From positions 1 to 64,000 of the forward strand of contig JAPONY010000051.1 of the NCBI GenBank assembly GCA_026713705.1: a stretch of 64,000 nucleotides of DNA. Reading direction: 5' to 3'. Below the pieces are notes generated by a model. It saw only the letters and a program-made list of their open reading frames with translations. It had not been told where the DNA came from and did not search any database. Of this stretch, positions 22,447-32,410 are shown one piece after another. Each line of letters starts with the position of its first letter. Position 1 is the first letter of the stretch. A program made the translations under genes and the position numbers. This DNA is from Gammaproteobacteria bacterium (GTDB lineage: Bacteria; Pseudomonadota; Gammaproteobacteria; Poriferisulfidales; Poriferisulfidaceae).

Positions 22447-22489
22447 CCCCCCGGAGGGGGAAGAGGTCAGGCGGGGGTTGCCCCCCGCC
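22447..22489 (-). repeat. Two GC-rich hairpins between the binding-protein and LivF genes
   Basis: CCCCCCGGAGGGGG and GGCGGGGG-TTG-CCCCCCGCC lie in the gap after the substrate-binding gene. There is no T-run after them on the minus strand, so they are more likely to protect the abundant binding-protein mRNA from 3' decay, or to act as a leaky attenuator, than to be full terminators. Confidence 0.5.
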
Positions 22490-22515
22490 GTCCCTCAAAT
22501 ACAAACCGCTCCGAA

Positions 22516-23862
22516 TTAGACTTCGAAGTCGTCGCGCTGTGCGGGGTCGTTGCAATCACGCGGGGTAATCCCCTCGTTTGCGATTGCGTTTTCCGCTTTG
22601 GCATCGATGATGGCTTGAGAAAGCTCAACGTCACCGTCAATCCAGTCACTTGCGACTTCCCACTTCGTCTCGGCATACACCCACCGCATGAATTTGGCCT
22701 GGTGGCCGCCTACATGGTCCATGCAGTTGGTTTTGATCTCCGGAACTAGACCGTTAGCGCCCAACTCGGTCAGGCGTGCAGTATCCAGGTTCAGGTTCTC
22801 AAAGCCCCAGCGTACCTGAGCGGAGTTGACGTCAGCCCCGAAACGAGCCTGAGCGACACGAACCGCTTCCAAGTGAATGACACCAGCCATCACGCCGAGG
22901 TTCCAGTAGTTGGAACCGATGCGGGATTTGTCTTCCAGGTCACCCTTGCCCTGCTCATACAGGTTTGCAACGATCTCGTCAATTACCTTAGCCACGCGGC
23001 CCGTCGGGTGCGTGGTGATGGCCTGATAACCGTTGGCGGAAGAGCCAGCCGGCTTCACGTCACCGTCGTCGTTGCTCCAAATGTTACCGATCAGGTTGGA
23101 AATCGGGAAGCCCATGCGGACACCAGTCTGCATAGCCACCGGATTCATTACACCCCAACCGCGCAGCACCACGTAGTCAGGCTTCGAGCGGCGGATTTTC
23201 AGCCACTGTGAAGTCTGCTCGTTGCCCGGGTGAGGAACTTCGATCGCTTCAGATGAGCAACCATGCTTCTCGCAAAGCATGTGCGTGAATTCAACTGCCT
23301 CACGGCCATAGGTTGAACCGTGGAACAGAAGGACAATCTTCTTGCCCGCCAGATTCTCCATGCCGCCTTCCAACTGGCCGATGTAGGCCGTGATGATGGA
23401 ATGCTCGTCATAGGTGTTAATACCTGGCATGAAGTAGTACGGGAAGACGTCTCCACGCTGACCTTCGGTACGACCGTGGTTGACCGCGATGATAGCGATC
23501 TTGTCCTTACGGCCCTGCGCGACTAGAGAGGTGGAAATACCCACGGACAGAGGATCGAAAAACAGAGCTTGTTTGCCCTGGAATTCTTTCTGCCGGTGAT
23601 AACACTCCACGCCCTTCTGGTCGTTGTAGTTGGTCTCACACTCATTCCAGATGATATTCATGCCACCAACACCGCCTTCCTTCATGTTCATCAATGTGTA
23701 GTAATCGATGATTCCACCGAAGTAGCCGGTGCCACCTGTCGCGTACGGTCCCACTCGATAGACCGGCATGGGAATGTAGACGTCCCCTTCGGCCATCACT
23801 GGAGCGGTTACGGACATGGCGGTAGCCATAGCGAGACCCGTTATCCAAATTTTGGTTTTCAT
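22516..23862 (-). CDS. Periplasmic substrate-binding protein of the Liv-type transporter
   Basis: A 448-residue periplasmic binding protein with a clear Sec signal peptide (MKTKIWITGLAMATAMSVTAPVMA, cut after VMA). The mature part fits the periplasmic-binding fold of Leu/Ile/Val-type receptors but is longer than LivJ/LivK (about 345) and lacks an obvious amino-acid pocket, so the ligand may not be an amino acid. Linkage to an acyl-CoA ligase suggests an organic acid such as an aromatic or fatty acid; this is inference. A strong ribosome site AGGAGGG lies upstream of the ATG, and a palindrome (GCAGTTAACTGC) further up may mark a separate promoter. Confidence 0.9.
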   Translation of the reverse strand: MKTKIWITGLAMATAMSVTAPVMAEGDVYIPMPVYRVGPYATGGTGYFGGIIDYYTLMNMKEGGVGGMNIIWNECETNYNDQKGVECYHRQKEFQGKQALFFDPLSVGISTSLVAQGRKDKIAIIAVNHGRTEGQRGDVFPYYFMPGINTYDEHSIITAYIGQLEGGMENLAGKKIVLLFHGSTYGREAVEFTHMLCEKHGCSSEAIEVPHPGNEQTSQWLKIRRSKPDYVVLRGWGVMNPVAMQTGVRMGFPISNLIGNIWSNDDGDVKPAGSSANGYQAITTHPTGRVAKVIDEIVANLYEQGKGDLEDKSRIGSNYWNLGVMAGVIHLEAVRVAQARFGADVNSAQVRWGFENLNLDTARLTELGANGLVPEIKTNCMDHVGGHQAKFMRWVYAETKWEVASDWIDGDVELSQAIIDAKAENAIANEGITPRDCNDPAQRDDFEV

Positions 23863-23905
23863 AATTTCTTTTGCCCTCCTATAAGAGGCTTTTTAGTTAT
23901 AGCTT

Positions 23906-23917
23906 GCAGTTAACTGC
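23906..23917. promoter_or_regulatory. 12-bp palindrome upstream of the binding-protein gene
   Basis: GCAGTTAACTGC is perfectly symmetric and is bracketed by a wider GCTTGC...GCAAGC inverted repeat. It lies 44-55 bases upstream of the binding-protein ATG, in the 173-base gap after the LivM-type gene. It may be an operator or a hairpin that separates expression of the binding protein from the membrane genes. Confidence 0.35.
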
Positions 23918-24035
23918 TTTTCAGCAAGCCCGTTTTACACCCAAACTTCCCTTTTAGCAAGTATGCTGAGGAAAATTCGCGAGTAATCTTGAAAAATCAA
24001 GGAATTAGATTTCACTGCTCCGGGTCCGGCACAGG

Positions 24036-25127
24036 TCAGTGCGGAAATGGCCAAGTTCGCAGTTTCTGCTTGGCCGTCAGCCACAGCGCGGCCAGTCCAC
24101 CCGGTTCGCGAATCAGCAACGCGATAATCAGGATGCCATATAAGATCTTGGCGACGTTGTCCACCACCGCAGTGTCGAATGCCCCGCCTAACAGGTAGTC
24201 GCCTGCCCAGGAAAAGAGGATCGGGAACTCGTACACCAGGACAGTGCCGTAGAACGACCCGGCGATCGAGCCGAGCCCGCCGATAATCACCATGAACAGG
24301 ATCTCGAACGAGCGGTTCATCTCGAAGGTGCGAATCCCAAGCACCTGCAGGTAGGCGTAGCAGAACAGCGCTCCGCCCACGCCGCAATAGAAGCAACTGA
24401 CGAAGAACGCCAGCATCTTGGTGCGTATCACAGGGATGCCGATCACGCTGGCTGCGATGTCCATGTCGCGGACCGCCATGAAATTTCGTCCGGTCGAACT
24501 TCGCATAAGGTTCTTGGCAAATAGCGCGAGTGCGCAGACAATCCCGAGGGACAGCAGGTATTTGGCCTCAAAGCTAGCCATATCCACGCCGAAGGCATCC
24601 CCGATCCCGAAGAGGTCGAAGTGATGATCCGGCAGGGTGACCGTGGCCGTCGCATAGTTCAGGAAGTACGGGTAGGAGCGGAAGAACCACAGCGCGAAAT
24701 ATTGCGCCGCCAGCGTCGACACCAGCAGATAGAAGCCTTTAATCCGGATGCTGGGTAGGCCGAAAATGACGCCGATCACGCCGGTCACCGAACCTGCCAA
24801 CACCATTGCCAGCGGCAGATTCATCCATTCCGGGCTGCGCAGCATGATGTTGAACGTAAAGAATGCGCCAAAGCACATGAAGCCCGCCGTGCCGAGCGAC
24901 AACTGCCCGGTCATGCCGGTGAGGAGGTTCAGGCCGAGTGCGGCACAGCCGTAGGCCAGGATCGGGATCAGGTGGGCAGCCAGCCAATAGTCGCTGGCGA
25001 TAAGGGGCACGACGAATACCATGAACAACAGGAACACGCCCATCGCCCATTTGTCGAAAGGAATCGGGAAGAGTTTCCGATCCTCGATATAGCTGGTGCT
25101 GAATGTGCCGGTTTCGCGATAAATCAT
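24036..25127 (-). CDS. LivM-type ABC transporter permease
   Basis: An inner-membrane permease of the HAAT family, 363 residues with about ten hydrophobic helices. Family landmarks are ALGLNLLTGMTGQLSLGTAGFM near residues 83-104, IRIKGFYLLVSTLAAQYF and the cytoplasmic loop STGRNFMAVRDMDIAASVIGI, which contacts the ATPase (EAA-like region). It starts just after the LivH-type gene (2-base gap) and belongs to the same operon. Confidence 0.93.
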   Translation of the reverse strand: MIYRETGTFSTSYIEDRKLFPIPFDKWAMGVFLLFMVFVVPLIASDYWLAAHLIPILAYGCAALGLNLLTGMTGQLSLGTAGFMCFGAFFTFNIMLRSPEWMNLPLAMVLAGSVTGVIGVIFGLPSIRIKGFYLLVSTLAAQYFALWFFRSYPYFLNYATATVTLPDHHFDLFGIGDAFGVDMASFEAKYLLSLGIVCALALFAKNLMRSSTGRNFMAVRDMDIAASVIGIPVIRTKMLAFFVSCFYCGVGGALFCYAYLQVLGIRTFEMNRSFEILFMVIIGGLGSIAGSFYGTVLVYEFPILFSWAGDYLLGGAFDTAVVDNVAKILYGILIIALLIREPGGLAALWLTAKQKLRTWPFPH

Positions 25128-25129
25128 GG

Positions 25130-26071
25130 CTAAACTCTCTCGATGGCTTTCAGCCCGAACAGCCCGGAAGGTTTAAACAGTAGGAAAACCAAGGCGATGA
25201 AGTAGGAGAACCAGGTCTCGATGCCTTGCACGCCCATCAAGTCGCCCAGATAAATCTCACCCATTTTTTCACCGACCCCAATGATCAGGCCGCCGACAAT
25301 GGCGCCAGGAATCGAGGTCAGGCCCCCGATCAGGATTACCGGCAACGCCTTGAGTACCGCCTCCACCAGCGTGAACGACACGCTAACCCGCTCGGCCCAC
25401 AGCAGACCCGCGATCAGCGCGATGATGCCGGTCACGGCCCACACCAGTGCCCACACCCGGGACAGCGGGATACCGACCGCCATGGCCGCCAAGTGGTCGT
25501 CGGAGACGGCGCGCAGCGACATCCCGGTTCGGGTCTTCTGGAAAAAGACTGCCAGTACCAGAATCATGGTGCCGGCCACAATCGTGGCAAAGACATCGAA
25601 TTTGGAGATCAGAATGTCCAGCCAATCAATGTAGTCGACGACGAAAACCGTCATATTGACTGGATCCAGCAGGGCCAGATCCAAGAAGTCTGCCAGCTGC
25701 AGGCCATGAATGGCGGAATCCCAGATATATTGGGACATGCCCTCGATCAAGATCGCCAGGCCGACCGTTGCCATGAACAGCGATAGCAAAGACTGGTTGG
25801 CCAGCGGGCGCATCATGAACCGCTCGACGAGAATCCCGAACACCACCATGGTGGCCATCGTGACGGCTAGCGCCACCCAGAAGTTCACGCTGCCCTCGGT
25901 CAGCTTCACGAAAGTCAACGCCGCAAACAGCAGCATGGTGCCCTGCGCGAAGTTGAAGATCCCGGAGGACTTGTAGATCAACACAAAGCCGATCGCCACC
26001 AGCGAGTACATGACGCCGGACATCAGCCCGCCGACAATCAGCTCGATGAAAAAGACCCAGTCGAAATCCAT
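25130..26071 (-). CDS. LivH-type ABC transporter permease
   Basis: The second membrane subunit of the importer, 313 residues. It has the family N-terminus (GLMSGVMYSLVAIGFVLIYKSSGIFNFAQG), the coupling loop RTRTGMSLRAVSDDHLAAMAVGI near residue 200, and GGLTSIPGAIVGGLIIGVGE towards the end. It lies 10 bases after the LivG-type ATPase gene and 2 bases before the LivM-type gene, a normal order for these operons. Confidence 0.93.
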   Translation of the reverse strand: MDFDWVFFIELIVGGLMSGVMYSLVAIGFVLIYKSSGIFNFAQGTMLLFAALTFVKLTEGSVNFWVALAVTMATMVVFGILVERFMMRPLANQSLLSLFMATVGLAILIEGMSQYIWDSAIHGLQLADFLDLALLDPVNMTVFVVDYIDWLDILISKFDVFATIVAGTMILVLAVFFQKTRTGMSLRAVSDDHLAAMAVGIPLSRVWALVWAVTGIIALIAGLLWAERVSVSFTLVEAVLKALPVILIGGLTSIPGAIVGGLIIGVGEKMGEIYLGDLMGVQGIETWFSYFIALVFLLFKPSGLFGLKAIERV

Positions 26072-26081
26072 GCTCGTTCCC

Positions 26082-26858
26082 TCAGTGCGTCACGCCCAGA
26101 TAGGCATCGATGACTTCCTGGTTGTTCTTGACCTCATCCGGAGTGCCGTCCCCGATTTTCGCGCCATAGTCCAGCACCACCACATGATCGGAAATATCCA
26201 TCACCACGCTCATGTCGTGCTCGATCAGCACAATGGTGGTCCCGTACTCGCGATTGATCTCAAGCGCGAAGCAGGACATGTCTTTCTTCTCTTCCAGATT
26301 CATGCCGGTCATCGGTTCGTCCTGCAGTAGCAAGGTCGGTTCGGCCACCAAGGCCCGGGCCAACTCAACGCGTTTCTGCAGGCCGTACGGCAACTTGCCG
26401 ACCGGTGTCTTCCGGATGCTCTGCAGGTGCAGGAATTCGATGACTTCCTCAACTAGTGCGCGGTTTTCCACTTCTTCGCGCCGGGCGCGGCCGATGTTGA
26501 GGCCCTGTTCGATCCAGGTCGAACGGATCTTCAGGCTGCGGCCAGTCAGAATGTTCTCCAATACGGTCATGCCTTGGAAAAGCCCGATGTTCTGGAATGT
26601 TCGCGCCATGCCCAATTTGGCAATCTGCCTGGGTCGCATCTGGGTGCAGTCTTGCCCCCTGAAGATGACTCGGCCTGACTGCGGAACGTAGACGCCGTTG
26701 ATGACGTTCAGCATGGAACTCTTGCCAGCGCCATTGGGGCCGATGACCGCACAGATCTCGCCTTCCGCCACATCGAAACTGATGCCGTTCAGCGCGGTTA
26801 CACCGCCGAACGCCAGATTAATGTCATCAATTTGCAGGATCGAATTTCCAGAAGCCAT
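26082..26858 (-). CDS. LivG-type ABC transporter ATPase
   Basis: The second ATPase of the importer, 258 residues. Walker A is GPNGAGKSSMLNVI near residue 38. The signature region reads LPYGLQKRVELARAL instead of the usual LSGGQ, a variation common in LivG-type proteins (LPYGxQR). The segment for Walker B reads TLLLQDEPMTGMN, where the residue before DEP is Q; most relatives have L there. The switch is IEHDMSVVMDISD. It begins 1 base after the acyl-CoA ligase stop. The Walker B change should not abolish ATP binding, because the catalytic D-E pair is intact. Confidence 0.93.
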   Translation of the reverse strand: MASGNSILQIDDINLAFGGVTALNGISFDVAEGEICAVIGPNGAGKSSMLNVINGVYVPQSGRVIFRGQDCTQMRPRQIAKLGMARTFQNIGLFQGMTVLENILTGRSLKIRSTWIEQGLNIGRARREEVENRALVEEVIEFLHLQSIRKTPVGKLPYGLQKRVELARALVAEPTLLLQDEPMTGMNLEEKKDMSCFALEINREYGTTIVLIEHDMSVVMDISDHVVVLDYGAKIGDGTPDEVKNNQEVIDAYLGVTH

Positions 26859-26859
26859 T

Positions 26860-28716
26860 TCAAACGTTCCCCAAGGGCACGGTGTAGGGTTCCTCGTCCA
26901 CCGGATCAGTATAAGTGTACTCTAACGCGTCGCTGTACAGCGCGTTGATCAGACCCCGGTGCTTCTCCTCTACTTCATGGCAGCGTACCTTCCGGGTCGG
27001 CGTCACTTCGCCGGCCGAGGCCATGAATTCACGGTTCAGGACAGCGAAGCGGCGTAATTGCATGCCGGAGGTTTCCGGGTCTTCCGCGAGGCGCTCATTC
27101 ACTGTCTGGATATATTCGCGCACCAATTCCTGCACTGAAGCGTGAGCCGACAGGTCGGCGTAGCCCGTATAACGCAAACTGCGCCGGTCCGCCCAGGTGC
27201 GGGTAATCGTGCCGTCAACCGTCACGATGGTGACCGGATAATCCCGGCCTTCCCCGACGACAATCGCCTGCTTGATGTATTCAAAGGAGCGCAGGAGGGT
27301 TTCCAACATATCCGGCGCAAACGCACCGCCATCGCCCAGCTTGCCCGTGCGGGCGATCTGCCCGTGCACATGGAGGCGCCCCTGATCGTCCAGATGGCCG
27401 GCGTCATGAGTCCGCACCCAGCCGTCCTTGATGCTGTCGGCCGTTGCCTCGGGGTTCTTGTAGATTCCTTTCATCTGGCCCGGCCCGCGGAACCAGATCT
27501 CGCCATCTTCAATGCGCACTTCCGTGTCATCGAGCGGCTGACCGACCGAATCTGAATTCCAGTCTTCGGACGATTGCAGAGTCACGCAGGCGCAGCCTTC
27601 AACCTGTCCGTACGTCTCACGCAGGTCAATGCCGATCGCCCGGAAGAAGTTGAATACCTCCGGCGAGATTGCGTCGCCGCCGGTCAGCGCCAGGCGCAGG
27701 CGGCTCAGGCCGTAGATGTTGCAGAACGGGCTGAACGTGGTGGCGCGTGCGAACATGAAGCGCAACCAGTCGGTGAAAGTGGCTTTACCCCCTTCGGCCC
27801 GATGGGAAGCGACCGTCATCACAGCTTGCAGGGCCGCCTTGTAGATCTTGGTGTCGAACGTCTTGGCGCTTTCGATCCGGTTGGAGGCGTGGGTATAGAT
27901 GTACTTGTAGACGTAGGGCGGCCCGAACAGGATGGTGGGGCCGATTTCCTGCATGTTTTCCAGTACCGTGTCGTCACTCTCCGGGCAGTTCATGGTGCAA
28001 CCGGTCACCATGGACAGAGAAAAGGAAAACAGGAAGTCGCTGGAGACCGACAATGGCAGGTACGCCAGCAGGCTGTCCTTCTTGGTGATCCTTTCACGCC
28101 GTGCAATGCTGCGGGCCGTGGAAATCAAGGCGCCATGCGACAATTCGACCGGACGTTCCGCCCGGCCAGTCCCGGACGTGAGCAGGATGGTTGCGGTCTC
28201 ACCCGGGTCCCGCTGTCCTTCCATCTGTTCCAGGAATGCGGTTGAAGCCTCAATCCCTTCCAGACTCTCCGGAAACGACATCAGTTCCGGCTGAGCGTAG
28301 TTCTCCATGCCCCGCCGATTGATGTATAAAATTCTCTTCACACAAGTCTGCCCACACTCCAGCAAGGCATCCACATGCTGCTGCTCGAATGAGAGGATGT
28401 GTTCAACGTCGGAACTGTGGACCTGCCGCTTGAGATCCTCGCCGAACAGGTTCGAGTCGATCGGCACCACGATCCCCCCGAGGCTGTGCACCGCGAGGTA
28501 GGTCAGATACATTTCGGTGCGGTTAGGGCCGAAGACCCCGAACGGGGTTCCTGCCCCGACGCCCTGCTGGCTCAGCATCTGGGCCAAAACGGAAACTTGG
28601 TCGCAAGCCTGCCCCCAAGTGGTCGTGTCCCAGATACCCAAGCACTTGGTGCGCAGGGCCGGGTGATCCGGATTCTTTCTTGCTTGCTCCAGCAATAGCG
28701 CGAGGAATGTATCCAT
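26860..28716 (-). CDS. AMP-forming acyl-CoA ligase linked to the transporter
   Basis: A 618-residue ANL-superfamily enzyme, first gene of the transport operon. It likely activates the imported acid to its CoA thioester. Motifs are the phosphate loop LLTSGTGRAERPVELSH near residues 175-191, YGQVEGCACV, the hinge region WVRTHDAGHLDDQGRLHVHGQ, and a C-terminal lysine in TPTRKVRC. Two departures stand out: the phosphate loop lacks the usual TTGxPKG pattern, and the TGD motif is THD. These features occur in the long-chain-type ligases found beside Liv-type transporters, so activity is plausible, but the substrate is unknown. The ribosome site GGAG is close to the ATG (3 bases). Confidence 0.88.
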   Translation of the reverse strand: MDTFLALLLEQARKNPDHPALRTKCLGIWDTTTWGQACDQVSVLAQMLSQQGVGAGTPFGVFGPNRTEMYLTYLAVHSLGGIVVPIDSNLFGEDLKRQVHSSDVEHILSFEQQHVDALLECGQTCVKRILYINRRGMENYAQPELMSFPESLEGIEASTAFLEQMEGQRDPGETATILLTSGTGRAERPVELSHGALISTARSIARRERITKKDSLLAYLPLSVSSDFLFSFSLSMVTGCTMNCPESDDTVLENMQEIGPTILFGPPYVYKYIYTHASNRIESAKTFDTKIYKAALQAVMTVASHRAEGGKATFTDWLRFMFARATTFSPFCNIYGLSRLRLALTGGDAISPEVFNFFRAIGIDLRETYGQVEGCACVTLQSSEDWNSDSVGQPLDDTEVRIEDGEIWFRGPGQMKGIYKNPEATADSIKDGWVRTHDAGHLDDQGRLHVHGQIARTGKLGDGGAFAPDMLETLLRSFEYIKQAIVVGEGRDYPVTIVTVDGTITRTWADRRSLRYTGYADLSAHASVQELVREYIQTVNERLAEDPETSGMQLRRFAVLNREFMASAGEVTPTRKVRCHEVEEKHRGLINALYSDALEYTYTDPVDEEPYTVPLGNV

Positions 28717-28854
28717 TAACTCCAGCCTTGTAGAAAGTTCGAGACAGGTGTCGTACTCATCTGCTTTCCGCGAATATCCGCATGATGCGGAAACGCATTA
28801 TACCTAATGTTGAGTATGGCCCATCTAGGGGGATTTGAGGGAAACACCCCAACA

Positions 28855-29316
28855 TCACCGGCGCTCCCGGAAGAACTCCCGAAGCAATTCTCCGCACTGC
28901 GCCGCGCGGACTCCCGAGGTCACCGAGAAATGATGATTCAGGAAAGTCAGCCCACCTGCATCATATGCCCCTCCGAGGCAACCCGCCTTGGGATCTGCGG
29001 CACCAAAGACCAACCGTTCCACGCGCGCCGCGACCGCCGCGCCGACGCACATCAGGCAAGGTTCAAGCGTCACGTACAGGGTGGCGCCCGGCAAACGGTA
29101 GTTGCCGACCTTCCGTCCAGCCTCTCTCAGTGCGACGATTTCAGCGTGCGCACTGGGGTCGTTTCGCTCAATGCTGAGGTTGTGCCCGGTGCCGACCACG
29201 GAGCCTTCCAGCATCACCACCGCACCGACCGGCACTTCCCCGGCGTCGGCCGCCTGTCCCGCCAGTTCCAGGGCCCGGCCCATCATCTCTTCGTCGAGTG
29301 CGCCCGCTTCCGTCAC
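28855..29316 (-). CDS. tadA: tRNA-specific adenosine deaminase
   Basis: Deaminates adenosine 34 of tRNA-Arg(ACG) to inosine. The core motifs are HAEIVAL (zinc His and catalytic Glu) and PCLMC (two zinc cysteines). The ORF track starts at 29406 inside guaA. I take the GTG at 29316, which overlaps the guaA stop (GTGA) and gives a 153-residue protein beginning [16 protein letters not shown], the usual TadA length. An ATG eleven codons further in is an alternative. It is the third gene of a guaB-guaA-tadA operon, a conserved proteobacterial neighbourhood. Confidence 0.94.
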   Translation of the reverse strand: MTEAGALDEEMMGRALELAGQAADAGEVPVGAVVMLEGSVVGTGHNLSIERNDPSAHAEIVALREAGRKVGNYRLPGATLYVTLEPCLMCVGAAVAARVERLVFGAADPKAGCLGGAYDAGGLTFLNHHFSVTSGVRAAQCGELLREFFRERR

Positions 29317-30872
29317 TCCCACTCCACGGTCGCAGGCGGCTTGCCGGAAATGTCGTAGCAGACCCGGGCGATGCCGTCGATCTCGTTGATGATGCGCCGT
29401 GCGCACCGATCCAGGAACTCGTCCGGCAAGCGCGCCCAGCGGGCAGTCATGAAGTCCTGCGTCTCCACCGCGCGCAGGGTCACCACGTAATCGTAGCGTC
29501 GGCCGTCGCCCATGACGCCAACCGCCCGCACCGGCAGGAACACCACGAACGCCTGCGCCACCTTGTCGTACAGATTCCAGGCGCGCAATTCCTCAATGAA
29601 GATATGGTCCGCCGCGCGCGCCAGTTCCACGTATTCGCCGCGCACCTCGCCCAGGACGCGGACGCCCAAGCCTGGCCCCGGGAATGGGTGGCGGCCGATC
29701 AGTTCCTGCGGCAGGCCCAGCGCCCGGCCGACCCGGCGCACTTCGTCCTTGAACAGTTCACGCAGAGGTTCGACCAGTTTCAGGTGCAGCGTTTCCGGCA
29801 GGCCGCCCACATTGTGGTGCGACTTGATCAGGTGCGCCTTGCCGGTCGCGGCGGCCGCGGACTCGATGACGTCCGGATAGATGGTGCCCTGGGCCAGCCA
29901 GCGCACGTTCGTCAGCTGTTCGGCCTGCTCCTGGAACACGTGTATGAATTCGCGCCCGATCACTTTCCGCTTGTCCTCCGGGTCTGTCACCCCGATCAGG
30001 GCGGACAGGAATCGCTCCCGGGCATCCACCTGGATCATCTGTATGCCTGGATGCTCGGCGAAGGCCTCGCGCACCTGTTCCGCCTCGCCGGCCCGAAGCA
30101 GGCCGTTGTCCACAAAAACGCAGGTCAGCTGTTCTCCGATGGCCCGCGCCAGCAGGGCCGCCACCACCGACGAGTCGACGCCTCCGGACAGCGCCAGCAC
30201 CACGCCGTCTTCCCCCACCTGCGCACGTACCGCCTCGATGCGGTCCTCGATGATCGCACTGGCCTCCCACAGGCCTTGACAGCCGCAGTACTGCCGCACG
30301 AAGCATTCGATCAACCGCTGCCCGCCCGGGGTATGCGTCACTTCCGGGTGGAACTGCAAGCCGAACCAGGGGCGCGACTCGTGCGCGAGCGCCGCGATCG
30401 GGACGCTCTCGGTGGATGCCACTACTCGGAACCCTTCCGGCACCGTGTCCACATGGTCGCCATGCGACATCCACACCTCGGCTTCCGGGCCCTCGCCCAG
30501 CGCCTCTATTAAAGGGTGTGATCCGTCGCGGCGCAGGGTGGCCAGGCCGAACTCCCTGCGTTGCCCGGCATGCACCTCGGCGCCATGCCGGCGGGCCAGC
30601 GCCTGCATGCCGTAGCAAATCCCGAGTACCGGAACGTCCAGGTCGAGCACCGCGTCCGGCACGGGCGGATGGGTCTCGTCGGTGGTGGTCTCAGGCCCCC
30701 CCGACAGGATCACGCCGCGGGGATCGAAGTCCCGGATTTGTTCCCCGGACGCGTCGCAGGCGTATATCTCGCAGTAGCAGCCGGCTTCGCGCACCCGGCG
30801 TGCGATTAATTGAGCATATTGCGAGCCGAAGTCCAGTACTAGGATTCGCTCGGAATGGATGTCCGCGGTCAC
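29313..30872 (-). CDS. guaA: GMP synthase (glutamine-hydrolysing)
   Basis: Aminates XMP to GMP in the cytoplasm. The 519 residues consist of an N-terminal class I glutamine amidotransferase (nucleophile in [11 protein letters not shown], catalytic His-x-Glu in FHPEVTHT) and a C-terminal ATP pyrophosphatase domain with the P-loop [14 protein letters not shown], followed by the dimerisation domain ([29 protein letters not shown]). It starts 3 bases after the guaB stop and overlaps tadA, so the three are cotranscribed. Confidence 0.98.
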   Translation of the reverse strand: MTADIHSERILVLDFGSQYAQLIARRVREAGCYCEIYACDASGEQIRDFDPRGVILSGGPETTTDETHPPVPDAVLDLDVPVLGICYGMQALARRHGAEVHAGQRREFGLATLRRDGSHPLIEALGEGPEAEVWMSHGDHVDTVPEGFRVVASTESVPIAALAHESRPWFGLQFHPEVTHTPGGQRLIECFVRQYCGCQGLWEASAIIEDRIEAVRAQVGEDGVVLALSGGVDSSVVAALLARAIGEQLTCVFVDNGLLRAGEAEQVREAFAEHPGIQMIQVDARERFLSALIGVTDPEDKRKVIGREFIHVFQEQAEQLTNVRWLAQGTIYPDVIESAAAATGKAHLIKSHHNVGGLPETLHLKLVEPLRELFKDEVRRVGRALGLPQELIGRHPFPGPGLGVRVLGEVRGEYVELARAADHIFIEELRAWNLYDKVAQAFVVFLPVRAVGVMGDGRRYDYVVTLRAVETQDFMTARWARLPDEFLDRCARRIINEIDGIARVCYDISGKPPATVEWE

Positions 30873-30875
30873 CGA

Positions 30876-32342
30876 TTAGATCTCGGTCCGGTAGTTGGGT
30901 GCCTCTTTGGTGATCAGCACGTCATGCGCGTGGCCTTCCCGCAGGCCTGCGAGCGTCACCCGGATCAGCCGGGCGTGACTGTGCAGTTCGCCCAGGGTGC
31001 GGGCGCCCACGTAGCCCATTCCGGAACGTACGCCGCCGATCAGTTGATGGAGTACATCGGACAGCGGCCCCTTGTAGGGGACTCGTCCCTCGATTCCTTC
31101 CGGCACCAGTTTCGAGGCTTCCCGCTCCTCGCCCTGGAAGTACCGTTCCCGGGAACCGTGCTGCATGGCGCCAAGCGACCCCATGCCGCGGTAGAGCTTG
31201 TACGACCGGCCCTGATAGAGTTCCACCTCGCCAGGCGCTTCGCTCGTGCCGGCGAGCAGGCTGCCGACCATCACGGTCGAGGCCCCGGCCGCCAGCGCCT
31301 TGACCGCATCGCCAGAATAGCGGATACCGCCATCCGCAATCACGGGAATCTCCCGATCCTTCAGGGCCGCGCAGGCGTCGCCGATGGCGGTGATCTGGGG
31401 CACTCCGACCCCGGCCACCACCCGCGTGGTGCAGATCGAACCGGGTCCGACTCCGACTTTGACCGCACTCGCCCCGGCATCCGCCAGCGCCAAAGCGCCC
31501 TCCTTGGTCGCGACATTGCCTGCGATCAGCTCCAGATTCGGGTGGGTGGCACGGATCTCCCGCACCCGCTGCAGCACCCCTTCCGCGTGTCCGTGCGCGC
31601 TGTCCAGCGTCACCACGTCCGCACCGGCCTCAACCAGCGCCTCCACGCGTTCCATGCCTCCCGCCTCGGCGCCCACCGCACCGCCGACCCGCAGCCGGCC
31701 CTGCTCGTCCTTGCAGGAGTTCGGGTAGTCGGTTGACTTCTGGATGTCCTTGACGGTCACCATCCCGCGCAGGTGGAAGTCCGGGTCCACGATCAGGAGC
31801 TTCTCGATGCGGTGTTCCCGCAGCAGTTCCTGGACAACCTCGAGGCTAGTCCCCTCCGGCGCCGTGACCAGGCGATCCTTCGGCGTCATGATGGTGCTCA
31901 CCGGTTGATCGAAGTGCGTCTCGAAACGCAGGTCGCGGTGCGTGACGATTCCGACCAGGTCCTCGCCGTCCACCACCGGCACGCCGGAGATGTTGTGCGC
32001 GCGGGTCAACTCCATCACCTCGCCCACGCTGGCGCCCGGATGGATGGTCAAGGGCTCGCGGATCACGCCGCTTTCGAATTTCTTGACCCGTCGCACCTGT
32101 TTGGCCTGTTCGTCGACGCCCTGATTCTTGTGCACCACGCCCAATCCGCCTTCCTGGGCCATCGCGATGGCGAGGTCCGCCTCGGTCACCGTATCCATGG
32201 CGGCCGAGATGAAAGGAATGCGGAGTTCGATGTTCGGGGTCAGCCGCGCCGTCAGCTCGACGTCCCGCGGCAAGACTTCTGAGTGGCCCGGCACCAGAAG
32301 CACATCATCAAATGTCAGCGCTTCTTCGATCGAGACGGCCAT
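30876..32342 (-). CDS. guaB: Inosine-5'-monophosphate dehydrogenase
   Basis: Oxidises IMP to XMP with NAD+, the branch-point step to guanine nucleotides. The barrel contains the catalytic cysteine loop GPGSICTTR, the flap region with GMGSLGAMQ, and the R-Y dyad region ERYFQGE. Two CBS domains (residues ~90-205) interrupt the barrel, as usual. I start at the ATG at 32342 ([16 protein letters not shown]), which gives the canonical 488 residues; the ORF start at 32381 adds 13 residues from the promoter region. It is divergent from ubiA with 68 bases between. Confidence 0.98.
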   Translation of the reverse strand: MAVSIEEALTFDDVLLVPGHSEVLPRDVELTARLTPNIELRIPFISAAMDTVTEADLAIAMAQEGGLGVVHKNQGVDEQAKQVRRVKKFESGVIREPLTIHPGASVGEVMELTRAHNISGVPVVDGEDLVGIVTHRDLRFETHFDQPVSTIMTPKDRLVTAPEGTSLEVVQELLREHRIEKLLIVDPDFHLRGMVTVKDIQKSTDYPNSCKDEQGRLRVGGAVGAEAGGMERVEALVEAGADVVTLDSAHGHAEGVLQRVREIRATHPNLELIAGNVATKEGALALADAGASAVKVGVGPGSICTTRVVAGVGVPQITAIGDACAALKDREIPVIADGGIRYSGDAVKALAAGASTVMVGSLLAGTSEAPGEVELYQGRSYKLYRGMGSLGAMQHGSRERYFQGEEREASKLVPEGIEGRVPYKGPLSDVLHQLIGGVRSGMGYVGARTLGELHSHARLIRVTLAGLREGHAHDVLITKEAPNYRTEI

Positions 32343-32410
32343 CAGGCTTCGGAGATATCTGAAATGTCCATACACTATCATAATGTATTGCCCTTAAAAA
32401 TTCAAAATTA

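Noticed and set aside
22361-22568. Short ORFs in the binding-protein/LivF gap
   Set aside because: They run through GC-rich hairpins, lack ribosome sites, and overlap the binding-protein gene.
24117-24396. Second ORF overlapping the LivM-type gene on the same strand (part of 23935-24396)
   Set aside because: It is an alternative frame of the permease gene, Arg-rich and without family pattern.
29298-30512. 404-aa plus-strand ORF opposite guaA
   Set aside because: Shadow of guaA: His/Gln/Arg-rich composition and no recognisable domain.
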